DNA of 33,378 nucleotides from Thermoleophilaceae bacterium (GCA_036378175.1 DASUWY010000006.1:1-33378); one strand, 5' to 3'; positions 24,381 to 31,484 are shown, counted from the first letter of the stretch. Translations and numbers: made by a program. Notes: generated from the sequence alone by a model not told the origin.

Positions 24381-25448
24381 ATGGGCATTTTTTCGTCGCA
24401 ATTGGGCGCCCGTGACATGGCGATCGACCTCGGCACGGCGAACACGCTTGTGTACGTCCGCGGCCGCGGAATTGTGGTGTCCGAGCCATCGGTTGTGGCG
24501 ATGGATACGAACACCGGCGCCGTTCACGCGGTGGGCAGCGAGGCCAAGCGCATGATCGGGCGCACGCCGGCATCGATCTCGGCGATCCGGCCTCTGCGCC
24601 ACGGCGTGATCGCCGACTTCGAGGTGACCGAGCAGATGCTCCGGTACTTCATCCGCAAGGTCCACCAGAGCCGCTTCGCGCACCCGCGACTCGTGATGTG
24701 CGCGCCGTCCGGCGTGACCGACGTGGAGAAGCGCGCGGTGATCGAGGCCTCCCTCTCCGCCGGCGCGCGTCGCGTGAACCTGATCGAGGAGCCGATCGCC
24801 GCGGCCATCGGCGCCGGGCTCGCCATCGAGGAGCCCGTGGGCAACATGGTGGTGGACGTGGGCGGCGGCACCACCGAGGTGGCGGTGATCTCGCTGGGCG
24901 GAATTGTGGTGGCGGAATCGGTGCGCACCGGCGGGTACGAGCTCGACGAGGCCATCGCCGGCTACATCAAGCGCGAGCACGGCATCGCGATCGGCCAGCA
25001 GACCGCCGAGGACATCAAGCTGTCGATCGGCTCCGCCCGGCCGCAGGAGGAGGAGCAGAGCGCGGAGGTGCGCGGGCGCGACCTCGTGTCCGGCCTTCCG
25101 AAGTCCGTGATGCTCACCGCCGAGGAGGTCCGCGGCGCGCTCGAGGCGCCGCTCGTGGAGATCATCGACGCGGTGAAGGAGACGCTCGAGCGGACCCCGC
25201 CGGAGCTCGCCGCCGACATCGCCGAGCGCGGCATCCTGCTCGCGGGCGGCGGCGTGCTGCTGCAGGGATTCGACGAGCGCATCCGCGAGGAGACGGGCAT
25301 GCCGGCCAGCCTCGCCGAGTCGCCGCTCACCTGCGTGGCCGTGGGATCCGGCCGATCGCTCGAGGAGTTCGAGACGATCGCTCGCACGGGCGGGGACGGC
25401 GCCAGCCGCACCCGCGCCAAGCGCCTGGCTCAGCGCGTTCGCACGTAG
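24381..25448 (+). CDS. mreB: MreB-like actin homologue (rod shape determination)
   Basis: 355 residues from the ATG at 24381. Actin-superfamily nucleotide motifs are intact: phosphate 1 DLGTANTLVYVRGRG (about 16-30), connect 1 around LIEEPIAAAIGAGL, phosphate 2 VVDVGGGTTEVAVIS (about 156-170), and the adenosine motif LLAGGGVLLQGFDERI. The N-terminal MGIFSSQLGARDMAID is similar to other MreBs. It polymerises along the inner membrane and directs cell-wall synthesis. No mreC, mreD, rodA or pbp2 follows, so this is a lone copy in this window; the ParM/MamK group is less likely given the motif spacing. It abuts the stop of the convergent secreted-protein gene. Confidence 0.94.
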   Translation: MGIFSSQLGARDMAIDLGTANTLVYVRGRGIVVSEPSVVAMDTNTGAVHAVGSEAKRMIGRTPASISAIRPLRHGVIADFEVTEQMLRYFIRKVHQSRFAHPRLVMCAPSGVTDVEKRAVIEASLSAGARRVNLIEEPIAAAIGAGLAIEEPVGNMVVDVGGGTTEVAVISLGGIVVAESVRTGGYELDEAIAGYIKREHGIAIGQQTAEDIKLSIGSARPQEEEQSAEVRGRDLVSGLPKSVMLTAEEVRGALEAPLVEIIDAVKETLERTPPELAADIAERGILLAGGGVLLQGFDERIREETGMPASLAESPLTCVAVGSGRSLEEFETIARTGGDGASRTRAKRLAQRVRT

Positions 25449-26420
25449 CTAGCCGCGAGGCAGCGAACTCGTGTCCACGGCCTCGAAGTCGCGGCCGGTC
25501 ACCCTGCCGAGCTGGTGCAGATCGTCGTTGTTCCAGCCGCGCGCCGGCGCGCCGCTGATGAACCACGGTGAGCCGTTGTCGGCCACGATCATCCCGTACT
25601 TCTTGAGTGCCTTCAGCACGATCCGCGCCTGCCGGGGGAAGCCCGAGATGTCGAAGCTCGCCTTCAGCCGGAAGCGCTGGCCCATGGCCGGCACGCTGGG
25701 GTTGTCTGTATCACCCGCCTGGTGGCGCGCCGGGTAGATGAACGCCCTGCGCGTGTCTGGCACGGTGAAGCGCAGGGCGTGATTGATCGAGCCGTGGCGC
25801 GCTTCCGACCAGCGCGCGAGGCCAGGGAAGATCGGCAGGCCGGCGGCGTCGGCTGACGTCCAGGTCTTCGGCCTGAGGTGGTTCGAGCGCAGGCTCCAGA
25901 TCGCGCCCGACCCTGCATGCCATCCCGCGGCCGTGTGCCGGAGGGCATAGAGCTCGTACAGCTTGCAGTGCGAGCGGTCGATGATGATCGCGTGGCGGTC
26001 GCCGGTGGAGTTGCGGCCGCCCTCGATCGGCACGTTCCGCGGGATCGGATACGGCCCCTTGTCGGATTCGGAGGAGTAATCGAACCGCACCCGCACCTTG
26101 TGCTGCCTGCGCGACACGATGGTGTACGGGATGCCGATCGGGCCGCCGCCGTATGTCCCTGACCCGAAGTCCGGATGCACCGGCTTGTCCTCGCCGATTG
26201 AGCGGACGAGGGCATCCGAGTCCTTCGCCACCGGCAGCTTGTCCACCGGCAGGTTCCACTGGTTCGACGCGGGAAACACCGGGCAGCCGGAGATCTTCAC
26301 GGCGCGCCTGCTCGCCGCCCCGCCGGCGGCCGCGAACGCGGCGCCTGCTGTGGCGGCCGCGACGGCTGTGAGCACGACTAGCTGCCTCCCGAGCACCGAT
26401 TGAGCGTACAGAGGTCTCAC
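25449..26420 (-). CDS. Secreted conserved protein of unknown function
   Basis: 323 residues from a GTG at 26420 (an in-frame GTG at 26396 is also possible). A signal-peptide-like stretch, LVVLTAVAAATAGAAFAAAGG, is followed by a mature chain with CPVFPASNQWNLPVD, FGSGTYGGGPIGIPYTIV, HAIIIDRSHCKLYELYA, SEARHGSINHALRFTVP and a final GWNNDDLHQLGRVTG. These well-conserved-looking Trp, His and Asp residues suggest a globular extracellular domain, and I cannot name the family. Two cysteines (in SGCPVF and SHCKLY) may form a disulfide. Its neighbours suggest no function. Export is moderately sure. Confidence 0.72.
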   Translation of the reverse strand: MRPLYAQSVLGRQLVVLTAVAAATAGAAFAAAGGAASRRAVKISGCPVFPASNQWNLPVDKLPVAKDSDALVRSIGEDKPVHPDFGSGTYGGGPIGIPYTIVSRRQHKVRVRFDYSSESDKGPYPIPRNVPIEGGRNSTGDRHAIIIDRSHCKLYELYALRHTAAGWHAGSGAIWSLRSNHLRPKTWTSADAAGLPIFPGLARWSEARHGSINHALRFTVPDTRRAFIYPARHQAGDTDNPSVPAMGQRFRLKASFDISGFPRQARIVLKALKKYGMIVADNGSPWFISGAPARGWNNDDLHQLGRVTGRDFEAVDTSSLPRG

Positions 26421-26454
26421 GGGTGCCCCATTTGTCCGCAAAATGCACCTGTTT

Positions 26455-26481
26455 GGTTTACGCGTACCGGCGGCGGGGTAG
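26455..26481 (+). promoter_or_regulatory. SigB/SigF-like stress promoter for the small basic protein
   Basis: GGTTT (26455-26459), 16 nt, then GGGTAG (26476-26481), a very good match to the actinobacterial SigF/SigB pattern. The predicted start site near 26487 gives a leader of about 48 nt with GGGAGGA before the ATG at 26535. Confidence 0.65.
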
Positions 26482-26534
26482 CACAAATGCGCCGCGCCGG
26501 ACTCGCCGGCGCCCATTCCGCAGGGAGGAACGTG

Positions 26535-26732
26535 ATGGATGCTGAGCCCACGGAGCCCGCTCCCAGGCGCTCCACAGCCAAAGACTCGACTGGCCTGATG
26601 GTGAAGGCCACCCGCCGCGGATCGCTGGTGCTCGAGACCGAGAATGCGCGCCGGATGATGCGCCGCTTCAGGAAGCTGCGCCCCGAGCGTGAGCAGGGAG
26701 GCGACCCGCGGGCCGCCGGCGCCACGCCTTAG
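26535..26732 (+). CDS. Small basic hypothetical protein
   Basis: 65 residues from the ATG at 26535, with GGGAGGA 5 nt upstream. The C-terminal half is highly basic (KATRRGSLVLETENARRMMRRFRKLRPERE), the start is Pro/Glu-rich and no transmembrane segment is present. Such proteins can bind nucleic acid or polyanions, but nothing here proves it. A SigB/SigF-like promoter lies upstream, so it is probably a stress protein. The next small acidic protein starts 13 bp downstream. No family recognised. Confidence 0.7.
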   Translation: MDAEPTEPAPRRSTAKDSTGLMVKATRRGSLVLETENARRMMRRFRKLRPEREQGGDPRAAGATP

Positions 26733-26745
26733 GTACCCTCGCCGT

Positions 26746-26898
26746 ATGGAGCGAGAAGAGTCGGATCAGCTGCCAGAGGAAGGCCCGGCCGAGCAGGTGC
26801 CCGACGACGAGGGCGGCGAGGCGCGCGAGGACGCGGAGCGGAATGAGCCCGCGGACGATGATGGGCAGGCCACTGGGCATCCGCCCAACGCCGGCTAG
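26746..26898 (+). CDS. Small acidic hypothetical protein
   Basis: 50 residues, about a third Glu/Asp, with no hydrophobic core: MEREESDQLPEEG, DDEGGEAREDAERNEPADDDG. Intrinsically disordered by composition. It starts 13 bp after the basic protein and probably shares its stress promoter, so an acidic/basic pair is made together. No family recognised. Charge-based pairing is a guess. Confidence 0.6.
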   Translation: MEREESDQLPEEGPAEQVPDDEGGEAREDAERNEPADDDGQATGHPPNAG

Positions 26899-26927
26899 GT
26901 CATAGGTCATAGGTCATAGGTCATAGG
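26897..26927 (+). repeat. Tandem AGGTCAT heptamers
   Basis: Four perfect AGGTCAT copies plus AGG occupy 26897-26927, directly upstream of the DUF3291 GTG and just after the acidic gene. In GC-rich DNA this AT-richer array is unusual. It could set a variable promoter-to-start distance or bind a protein in series. Replication slippage is likely. Confidence 0.85.
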
Positions 26928-26936
26928 CTTCTGCCT

Positions 26937-27434
26937 GTGACCTCGTTTCATCTCGCTCAGGTCAACTTGGCTCGGCCCGTTGAGCCGCTTGATTCGGAGC
27001 TGCTCCGCGAGTTCGTCGAGTCGCTGGATTCTGTGAATGCGGTGGCTGATGGCGCTCCGGGGTTCGTCTGGCGGCTTCAGACGGATGAGGGAAATGCGAC
27101 GTCGGTGCGGGTGCTCGACGACGACTCGCTGATCGTGAACATGTCCGTGTGGGAATCGATCGAGGCGCTGCGCGCCTTCGTGTACACCGCGCCCGAGCAT
27201 CTAGCCGTGATGAAGCGGAGGCGCGAATGGTTCGAGCGGATGGAGACGCACCTCGCCCTCTGGTGGGTGCCCGCCGGCCACGTCCCGACGGTCGCGGAGG
27301 CAGAGCAGCGCGTCACGCTGCTGAGCGCCATCGGCCCCTCGCCCGACGCCTTCACCTTCCGCCGCCACTTTCCGCCTCCGGACACGAATGCGGCGGAGCC
27401 GGTCGACGACGACCGCTGGCTCTGCCCCGCTTAG
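26937..27434 (+). CDS. DUF3291 family protein
   Basis: 165 residues from a GTG. The sequence fits DUF3291 (PF11695): FHLAQVNLARPVEPL at the start, PGFVWRLQTDEGNATSV, LIVNMSVWESIEALRAFVY and HLAVMKRRREWFERMETHLALWWVP. The fold resembles antibiotic-biosynthesis monooxygenase-like ferredoxin folds, so a small-molecule-binding role is possible. No catalytic residue can be named. It starts 10 bp after the heptamer array and overlaps the convergent DUF72 gene by 4 bp. Function unknown. Confidence 0.85.
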   Translation: MTSFHLAQVNLARPVEPLDSELLREFVESLDSVNAVADGAPGFVWRLQTDEGNATSVRVLDDDSLIVNMSVWESIEALRAFVYTAPEHLAVMKRRREWFERMETHLALWWVPAGHVPTVAEAEQRVTLLSAIGPSPDAFTFRRHFPPPDTNAAEPVDDDRWLCPA

Positions 27435-28159
27435 GCGCCCAGCAGCCGCTTCAGCTCAAGCGCGTTCCTCACCGCGTACTCGTTCCAGTCGTTGTTGAAG
27501 TACACGTATGCCTCCACGCTCTCGCGCCACTCGCGAAGGCGCGCCGCCCACTCCTCGAGCTCGCGCTGTGAGTAGTTCCCGCCGCGCCCGCGGTGGCCGT
27601 AGTGGAAGCGCACGAAGGTCCAGCCGGCGGTGAACTCGTGCGTCTGAAAGGGCCGCTCGGGCGTGTCCCCGATCACCAGCGCCGCGCGGTGCCGGCGGAG
27701 CAGCCGGTACACGTCCTCGCAGAACCAGCTGGGATGCCGGAACTCGAAGCAATGACGCCCCTTTGGCAAGGCCTCGAGGGCGCTGCGCAACCGCTCGTCG
27801 TCGCGCTGGAAATTGCCGGGCAGCTGCCACAGCACCGGTCCCATCTTCGGGGACTCCACCAGCGGCTCGATGCGTTCGTAGAAGCGCCTCACCCCCTCGT
27901 CCATGTTGGTCAGGCGCTTGATGTGGGTCAGGTAGCGGCTCGCCTTCACGGTGAAGACGAAGCCGGGAGGGGACTGCTTCACCCAGTTTTCGACCGCTGA
28001 GCGATTTGGCAGCCGGTAGAAGGTGTTGTTGATCTCGACGGTGTCGAACGCCTCCGCGTAGCGCTCGAGCCAGCGCCGCGCGGGAAGCCCCTGAGGGTAG
28101 AACGACTCGCGCCAGGCCTTGTAGTTCCAGCCCGAGCAACCGATGCGGACGCGCTTCAT
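27431..28159 (-). CDS. DUF72 family protein (YecE-like)
   Basis: 242 residues, the usual length for DUF72. RIGCSGWNYKAWRESFYP at the start, VEINNTFYRLPNRSAVENWV and FTVKASRYLTHIKRL are signatures of this TIM-barrel family. HCFEFRHPSWF and VYFNNDWNEYAVRNALELKRL near the end are conserved too. The family is widespread, of unknown biochemical function, and often near DNA-repair or iron-sulfur genes. It starts 24 bp after the small membrane protein on the same strand and may be in the same operon. Confidence 0.93.
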   Translation of the reverse strand: MKRVRIGCSGWNYKAWRESFYPQGLPARRWLERYAEAFDTVEINNTFYRLPNRSAVENWVKQSPPGFVFTVKASRYLTHIKRLTNMDEGVRRFYERIEPLVESPKMGPVLWQLPGNFQRDDERLRSALEALPKGRHCFEFRHPSWFCEDVYRLLRRHRAALVIGDTPERPFQTHEFTAGWTFVRFHYGHRGRGGNYSQRELEEWAARLREWRESVEAYVYFNNDWNEYAVRNALELKRLLGA

Positions 28160-28183
28160 GCCGGTGTCCCGGCCGTGGCGCGC

Positions 28184-28417
28184 TTAGGCGAGCGTCTGCC
28201 GGTCCCGCTCGGTGAACTCGGTCTTCTGAGCCTTGGCGTCGTCGAGCTCGGTCTTGATGTCACCGGCGCGCTTGGCACGCCCGGCGAACATACCGACCGC
28301 TCCCACCGCAAGCGCGATGATCAGGATCGGCACACCGAGGATCGGAGTGCCCCACACGAACGCGGCGCCGGTGGCGAGAACGAGCAGCGTGAAGATTGCG
28401 AGCGTAAGCGGTGCCAT
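28184..28417 (-). CDS. Small two-helix membrane protein
   Basis: 77 residues: two hydrophobic segments (about 5-23 and 27-45) then a charged tail, GRAKRAGDIKTELDDAKAQKTEFTERDRQTLA. No family named with confidence. It lies 24 bp upstream of the DUF72 gene on the same strand. Directly upstream is a GGTTT-N17-GGGTAC site fitting a SigB/SigF promoter, so stress induction is likely. It sits next to the BON protein gene, whose product is probably also envelope-located. Confidence 0.8.
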   Translation of the reverse strand: MAPLTLAIFTLLVLATGAAFVWGTPILGVPILIIALAVGAVGMFAGRAKRAGDIKTELDDAKAQKTEFTERDRQTLA

Positions 28418-28427
28418 TGCAGCAGGG

Positions 28428-28455
28428 GTACCCCGACCCGCGCGGAGCGCAAACC
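28428..28455 (-). promoter_or_regulatory. SigB/SigF-like promoter for the two-helix membrane protein
   Basis: Minus strand GGTTT (28455-28451), 17 nt, GGGTAC (28433-28428). The spacing is at the long end of the accepted range. It lies between the BON gene stop and the membrane-protein ATG. Confidence 0.5.
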
Positions 28456-28460
28456 TCGCG

Positions 28461-28907
28461 CTATCCGGGCAGGTGCAGCAGGCTGCGGACGGCCTCCACG
28501 CCTTCCACGCGCTCTGCGCCGTGCACGAGCGCGTCGATCTGCTCCTGCGTTTCCACCTCGCCGCGCAGGTACACCACGCTGCCCTCGGCGTTCACGCTCA
28601 CGCGGCCCTTGGGCGCGTCCTCGGGTCGGAAGATCACCGACTCGACCTTGCGCGCCAGGGCTGTGTTGTCGAGGTCGGGGTTGCCCGAGCCGGCGCCGGT
28701 GACGCGCTTGGCCCCGCCGGTGGCCGTACCGGCCGCAAAGCGGGCCTGGCTGTCGAGCTCCCTGCCCGTCTTCCTCACGCGCGCGAGGAACATGTCCTTC
28801 GCCTTCGCTCGGCGTCCCCGGCCCTGTTGCGGATCGAGCAGATATGCGGCGGCTGCTCCGGTGGCGCCGGCTACGGTCGTCAGTCCGATCTTGGGAATGA
28901 TGGCCAT
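28461..28907 (-). CDS. BON-domain protein
   Basis: 148 residues. The N-terminus is a short hydrophobic segment (KIGLTTVAGATGAAAAYLLDP), possibly an anchor, then a basic linker with GRGRRAKAKDMFLARVRKTG. The BON domain (about 80-146) is recognisable by LARKVESVIF, VSVNAEGSVVYLRGEVETQEQIDALV and VEGVEAVRSLLHL; BON domains bind phospholipid or glycan and appear in osmotic-stress proteins such as OsmY. A GGGGGAC Shine-Dalgarno lies before the ATG. It has its own GTTT-N15-GGGTAG promoter, supporting a stress role. Divergent from the membrane zincin. Confidence 0.9.
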   Translation of the reverse strand: MAIIPKIGLTTVAGATGAAAAYLLDPQQGRGRRAKAKDMFLARVRKTGRELDSQARFAAGTATGGAKRVTGAGSGNPDLDNTALARKVESVIFRPEDAPKGRVSVNAEGSVVYLRGEVETQEQIDALVHGAERVEGVEAVRSLLHLPG

Positions 28908-28946
28908 GGTCTGTCCCCCTGAATCGAGTGGCCCTCTGCCTCGCCG

Positions 28947-28971
28947 CTACCCGATCGAATTGCGCCGAAAC
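28947..28971 (-). promoter_or_regulatory. SigB/SigF-like stress promoter for the BON gene
   Basis: Minus strand GTTT (28971-28968), 15 nt, GGGTAG (28952-28947): the same spacing and hexamer as the CsbD promoter. The ATG lies about 40 bp downstream. Confidence 0.65.
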
Positions 28972-29006
28972 GACCTCTGCCGGGCGCGGCGTACGCTTGT
29001 TCAGAG

Positions 29007-29582
29007 ATGAACGAAGGCCCTCGTTCCGCACTGCGCGCCGCGGCCATCGCCGTCTTCGCCGTGGGGGTGCTGCTCATGTTCCTTCACCCGCCCTCGCTGT
29101 CCGGCGCGGGCGGCCTCGCGACGCTGATCGTGGCGGCGATCGCGTTCTTCCTGGTGGTGGCGTGGGGGACCGTGGCGCTGATGGGCCGGGGCGGGATGAC
29201 CGAGGAGGAGTTCGAGCGCCTCGTGCGCCGGAGCGAGGAGCTGGCGCGTGAGCCGGACCTCGCACGCGATGCCACCGAGTTCGAGTTGCTGGTGGCAGAC
29301 GCGATCGACCGGCTGCCGCCCGAGTTCCAGGCGCTGCTCGAGAAGACGCCGGTGGTGGTGTCGCGCCGCGGGGCGCAGGCCGGCGCCTACGGCCACTACT
29401 TCGGCGACACGGTTGCGCGAGGCAATTACGAGAACCGCATCGTGATCTACCAGGACACCCTCGAGCGCGACTTCGGATACGACCCGGATGTGCTCGCCGC
29501 GCAGGTGGAGCGGGTGCTGCGCCACGAGCTCGCGCATCACCTGGGCTGGGACGAGCCGGGCGTGCGCGGTCTCGGTCTCTAG
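29007..29582 (+). CDS. Membrane-anchored zincin-like metalloprotease
   Basis: 191 residues. Two hydrophobic segments (about 10-30 and 36-58) anchor the N-terminus, followed by a soluble domain. The C-terminus carries HELAHHLGWDE (His173, Glu174, His177, Glu183), a zinc-binding HExxHxxGxxE motif. LVADAIDRLPPEFQALLEKTPVVVS and the YQDTLERDF segment are typical of the small zincin family found in actinobacteria and others (PF06262-like), whose substrates are unknown. It lies 20 bp before tRNA-Ser(GGA) and is divergent from the BON gene. Activity is likely; substrate unknown. Confidence 0.83.
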   Translation: MNEGPRSALRAAAIAVFAVGVLLMFLHPPSLSGAGGLATLIVAAIAFFLVVAWGTVALMGRGGMTEEEFERLVRRSEELAREPDLARDATEFELLVADAIDRLPPEFQALLEKTPVVVSRRGAQAGAYGHYFGDTVARGNYENRIVIYQDTLERDFGYDPDVLAAQVERVLRHELAHHLGWDEPGVRGLGL

Positions 29583-29601
29583 CTACGCTTTGTCGCGTTC
29601 C

Positions 29602-29691
29602 GGAGAGGTGTCCGAGTGGCTTAAGGAGCGCGACTGGAAATCGCGTGGGCGGGGTTGACCTGCCTCGAGGGTTCGAATCCCTCCCTCTCCG
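29602..29691 (+). tRNA. tRNA-Ser (anticodon GGA)
   Basis: Acceptor arms GGAGAGG and CCTCTCC with discriminator G, an anticodon stem CGCGA/TCGCG with loop CTGGAAA (anticodon GGA), a long class II variable arm and a T-arm GAGGG-TTCGAAT-CCCTC. 90 nt, no encoded CCA. Reads UCC and UCU codons. Confidence 0.96.
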
Positions 29692-29700
29692 CTCGTCACG

Positions 29701-29721
29701 TTCCCGCGCTAGAGCGCGGAA
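29701..29721. terminator. Hairpin after tRNA-Ser(GGA)
   Basis: TTCCCGCGCT (29701-29710) pairs with AGCGCGGAA (29713-29721), leaving one bulged C and a 2-nt loop. It contains the stop of the convergent thioredoxin-fold gene and may terminate both. No clear T tract. Confidence 0.4.
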
Positions 29722-29987
29722 GGTTCCCGATGAGCCCGCGCCCACTGGGCGATGGCCGCGGAGCCGTCGATGATCGAGCCGTCGTCGAGGACGAGTGTCG
29801 GCACCTTGTAACTGCCGGACAGCTCCTTGACCTCGCGGCGGCCCCTGAACAGGCGATCGGTGCCGTAGCAGCCGAAGGTCCTGACGACCTCGAACTCATG
29901 TCCGGCCTCCCTCAGCGCGCGGTGTGCCTTGGCGCACGGGTGGCGGTCTGGCGGGCCGAACGTGCCGTAACAGACATAGAGCTTCAT
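29709..29987 (-). CDS. Thioredoxin-fold protein, GST N-terminal-like
   Basis: 92 residues, the size of one thioredoxin-fold domain. MKLYVCYGTFG opens the first strand, HPCAKAHRALREAGHEFEVV the helix and second strand, KVPTLVLDDG holds the cis-Pro strand, and DGSAAIAQW the final helix, as in the N-terminal half of glutathione S-transferases and glutaredoxin-like proteins. Cysteines are at 6, 18 and 40; Cys18 occupies the helix start, where redox proteins often have Cys or Ser. No C-terminal GST domain follows. Its start shares ATGA with the stop of the TetR gene, so it is coupled to it. Disulfide or thiol chemistry is likely; partner unknown. Confidence 0.8.
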   Translation of the reverse strand: MKLYVCYGTFGPPDRHPCAKAHRALREAGHEFEVVRTFGCYGTDRLFRGRREVKELSGSYKVPTLVLDDGSIIDGSAAIAQWARAHREPSAL

Positions 29988-30604
29988 GCGGCTGTCCTTC
30001 CTCCCGCGCCGTTGGCGAGGATGAGGGCGGGGAGCTCGAAGAATGCGCGGTCCGGAACGCTGCGAGGGTCGGCGAGGCGTTCGAGCGCCAGGCCGTTGGC
30101 GACCGCGGTGAGGGCGAGGGCGATCTGGGCCGCCGGGACGGCAGGCTCGACACCGGCCTGCGCGGCCTGTGCCTCGATCACGCGCTGGAGCGCCGCGCGC
30201 AGCGCACGCAGTCGCTTGACCATACGGCGGCGCGCCTGCGGGTGCCGCGCCGCGTACGAGACGAACTCGAAGTAGAGGCGCGGCCACGTGCCGTCGCGGA
30301 CGACGGCGAGGAACTGCTCGGCAAAGGCACCCCAACCGGCCACCGGCGTACGCTCGAGCTCGGCGGTGTAGCGCGCGCAGCGCTCGTCGAGAAGCGCCAG
30401 GAACAAGTCTTCCTTGGTCCTGTAGCGGTAGTACAGGGCGCCCTTCGTCAGGCCCACGCGATCAGCGATCTGCTCCATCGTCGCCGCCTGGAAGCCGCGC
30501 TCCGCGAACGTCTCGGCTGCCGCAGCCAGCAGCGCCGCGGTCCTGGCGGCGTTCTTTTGAGCTCGCGCGGGCTTCGCGCCTGCAACTGCAGCTTTCATAC
30601 GCAT
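29984..30604 (-). CDS. TetR-family regulator
   Basis: 206 residues from the ATG at 30604 (the ATG at 30598 is also possible). The helix-turn-helix AALLAAAAETFAERGFQAATMEQIADRVGLTKGALYYRYRTKEDLFLALL is at about 25-75; the rest is a helical ligand domain. It reads into the thioredoxin-fold gene with an ATGA overlap. Its start codon lies inside the first of two tandem near-palindromes, and the divergent GNAT start lies in the second, so it probably represses both directions. Ligand unknown. Confidence 0.9.
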   Translation of the reverse strand: MRMKAAVAGAKPARAQKNAARTAALLAAAAETFAERGFQAATMEQIADRVGLTKGALYYRYRTKEDLFLALLDERCARYTAELERTPVAGWGAFAEQFLAVVRDGTWPRLYFEFVSYAARHPQARRRMVKRLRALRAALQRVIEAQAAQAGVEPAVPAAQIALALTAVANGLALERLADPRSVPDRAFFELPALILANGAGGRTAA

Positions 30605-30628
30605 GAGTATGTTATACGCATGAGTATG
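30597..30628. promoter_or_regulatory. Tandem TetR operators covering both start codons
   Basis: ATACGCATGAGTATG occurs at 30597-30611 and again at 30614-30628, a 17-bp period. Each copy is nearly palindromic (ATAC-N-CATG-N-GTAT). The TetR ATG (30604) is inside the first, the GNAT ATG (30620) inside the second. TATAAC on the minus strand and TATGTT on the plus strand lie 6 nt before each ATG and may be -10 elements. Confidence 0.75.
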
Positions 30629-31393
30629 AAGATGGAACAGCAGCTTCGTGCGCGGCAGAAGGCCAGCCAGCGCGCGTTCTACCGAGCGATGGCGGGTGGA
30701 TATCCCGGCGCTGAGCTCCTCGAGCTCGACGGCATCCAAGCGACGGTGGTGCCAGTGCGCGAGTGGTTCTCGATCTTCAACAGCGCCTTCTACGACGACC
30801 CGGCGCAGCTCGAGCTTGTGTATCCCAGGCTCGCGGCGGCCTACGAAGCGGCCGGGGTGAAGGCGTGGAGCGTGTGGGTACCGCCCGACGAGCCGCGAGC
30901 ACCGGCAATCTTGGGCTCGAGAGGTCACGTACTCGACTCCACGCCGATGCTCTGTGCCGCCGAGATCGACACGCTCGACCTCGCGCCGCGGCGTGAGCTC
31001 GACCTCCACCCGGCACCGGACTGGGAACTCGTCGGTGAGGTCAATGACCTCGCCTACGGCGTGTTACAGCCGTGGTCGCTGGCGGCCGTCTTCGAGACGA
31101 TGGACGATGCAGCCAGCCACCTGCACGTCGCACGAGCCGGAGGCCAGGCGGCGTGCGCGCTCATCGCCCGCGAGCAGGGCGGCGACTGCTACTTCTGGTT
31201 CGTAGCCACCGTGCCGGGCGCGCGCGGTGCCGGACTCGCCAGCGAGCTGATGCGCCACGCCCTCCGCGAAGCAAGGGAGCGTGGCTGCACCACGACCACA
31301 CTGGAGTCCACGGCGGCCGCCGAGAAGATGTACGCGCAGCTCGGCTACACCCCCCTCGGCCGCTATGAGATGTGGGAACTGCGCACGCCCTAG
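30620..31393 (+). CDS. GNAT-family N-acetyltransferase
   Basis: 257 residues from the ATG at 30620; ATGs at 30626 and 30632 are also in frame. The C-terminal GNAT domain (about 150-255) is clear: VATVPGARGAGLASELMRHALREARERGC with the acetyl-CoA loop ARGAGLA (201-207), then TLESTAAAEKMYAQLGYTPLGRYEMWEL. The N-terminal part (about 20-140) has no assigned family but contains WFSIFNSAFYDDP and YPRLAAAYEAAGVKAWSVWVP, seen in other two-part GNATs. It is probably controlled by the divergent TetR. Substrate unknown; self-resistance or detoxification by acetylation is possible. Confidence 0.88.
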   Translation: MSMKMEQQLRARQKASQRAFYRAMAGGYPGAELLELDGIQATVVPVREWFSIFNSAFYDDPAQLELVYPRLAAAYEAAGVKAWSVWVPPDEPRAPAILGSRGHVLDSTPMLCAAEIDTLDLAPRRELDLHPAPDWELVGEVNDLAYGVLQPWSLAAVFETMDDAASHLHVARAGGQAACALIAREQGGDCYFWFVATVPGARGAGLASELMRHALREARERGCTTTTLESTAAAEKMYAQLGYTPLGRYEMWELRTP

Positions 31394-31414
31394 GCGCCTG
31401 TTCGGTAACAGCGC

Positions 31415-31452
31415 TGCGCCAATTGCGCAACGGGTGCGTACTTTTTCACCCG
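31415..31452 (+). terminator. Possible terminator after the GNAT gene
   Basis: TGCGC-CAATT-GCGCA (31415-31429) is followed by CGGGTG and CACCCG (31431-31436, 31447-31452) with CTTTTT between them. These could stop transcription before the next gene. The T run is inside the loop, so the call is tentative. Confidence 0.35.
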
Positions 31453-31484
31453 CGAGGCTCGATTCACATGCATTCTCTTTCTGG

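Noticed and set aside
26897-26927. AGGTCAT repeats as a CRISPR array
   Set aside because: Units are 7 bp with no spacers and no cas genes are present.
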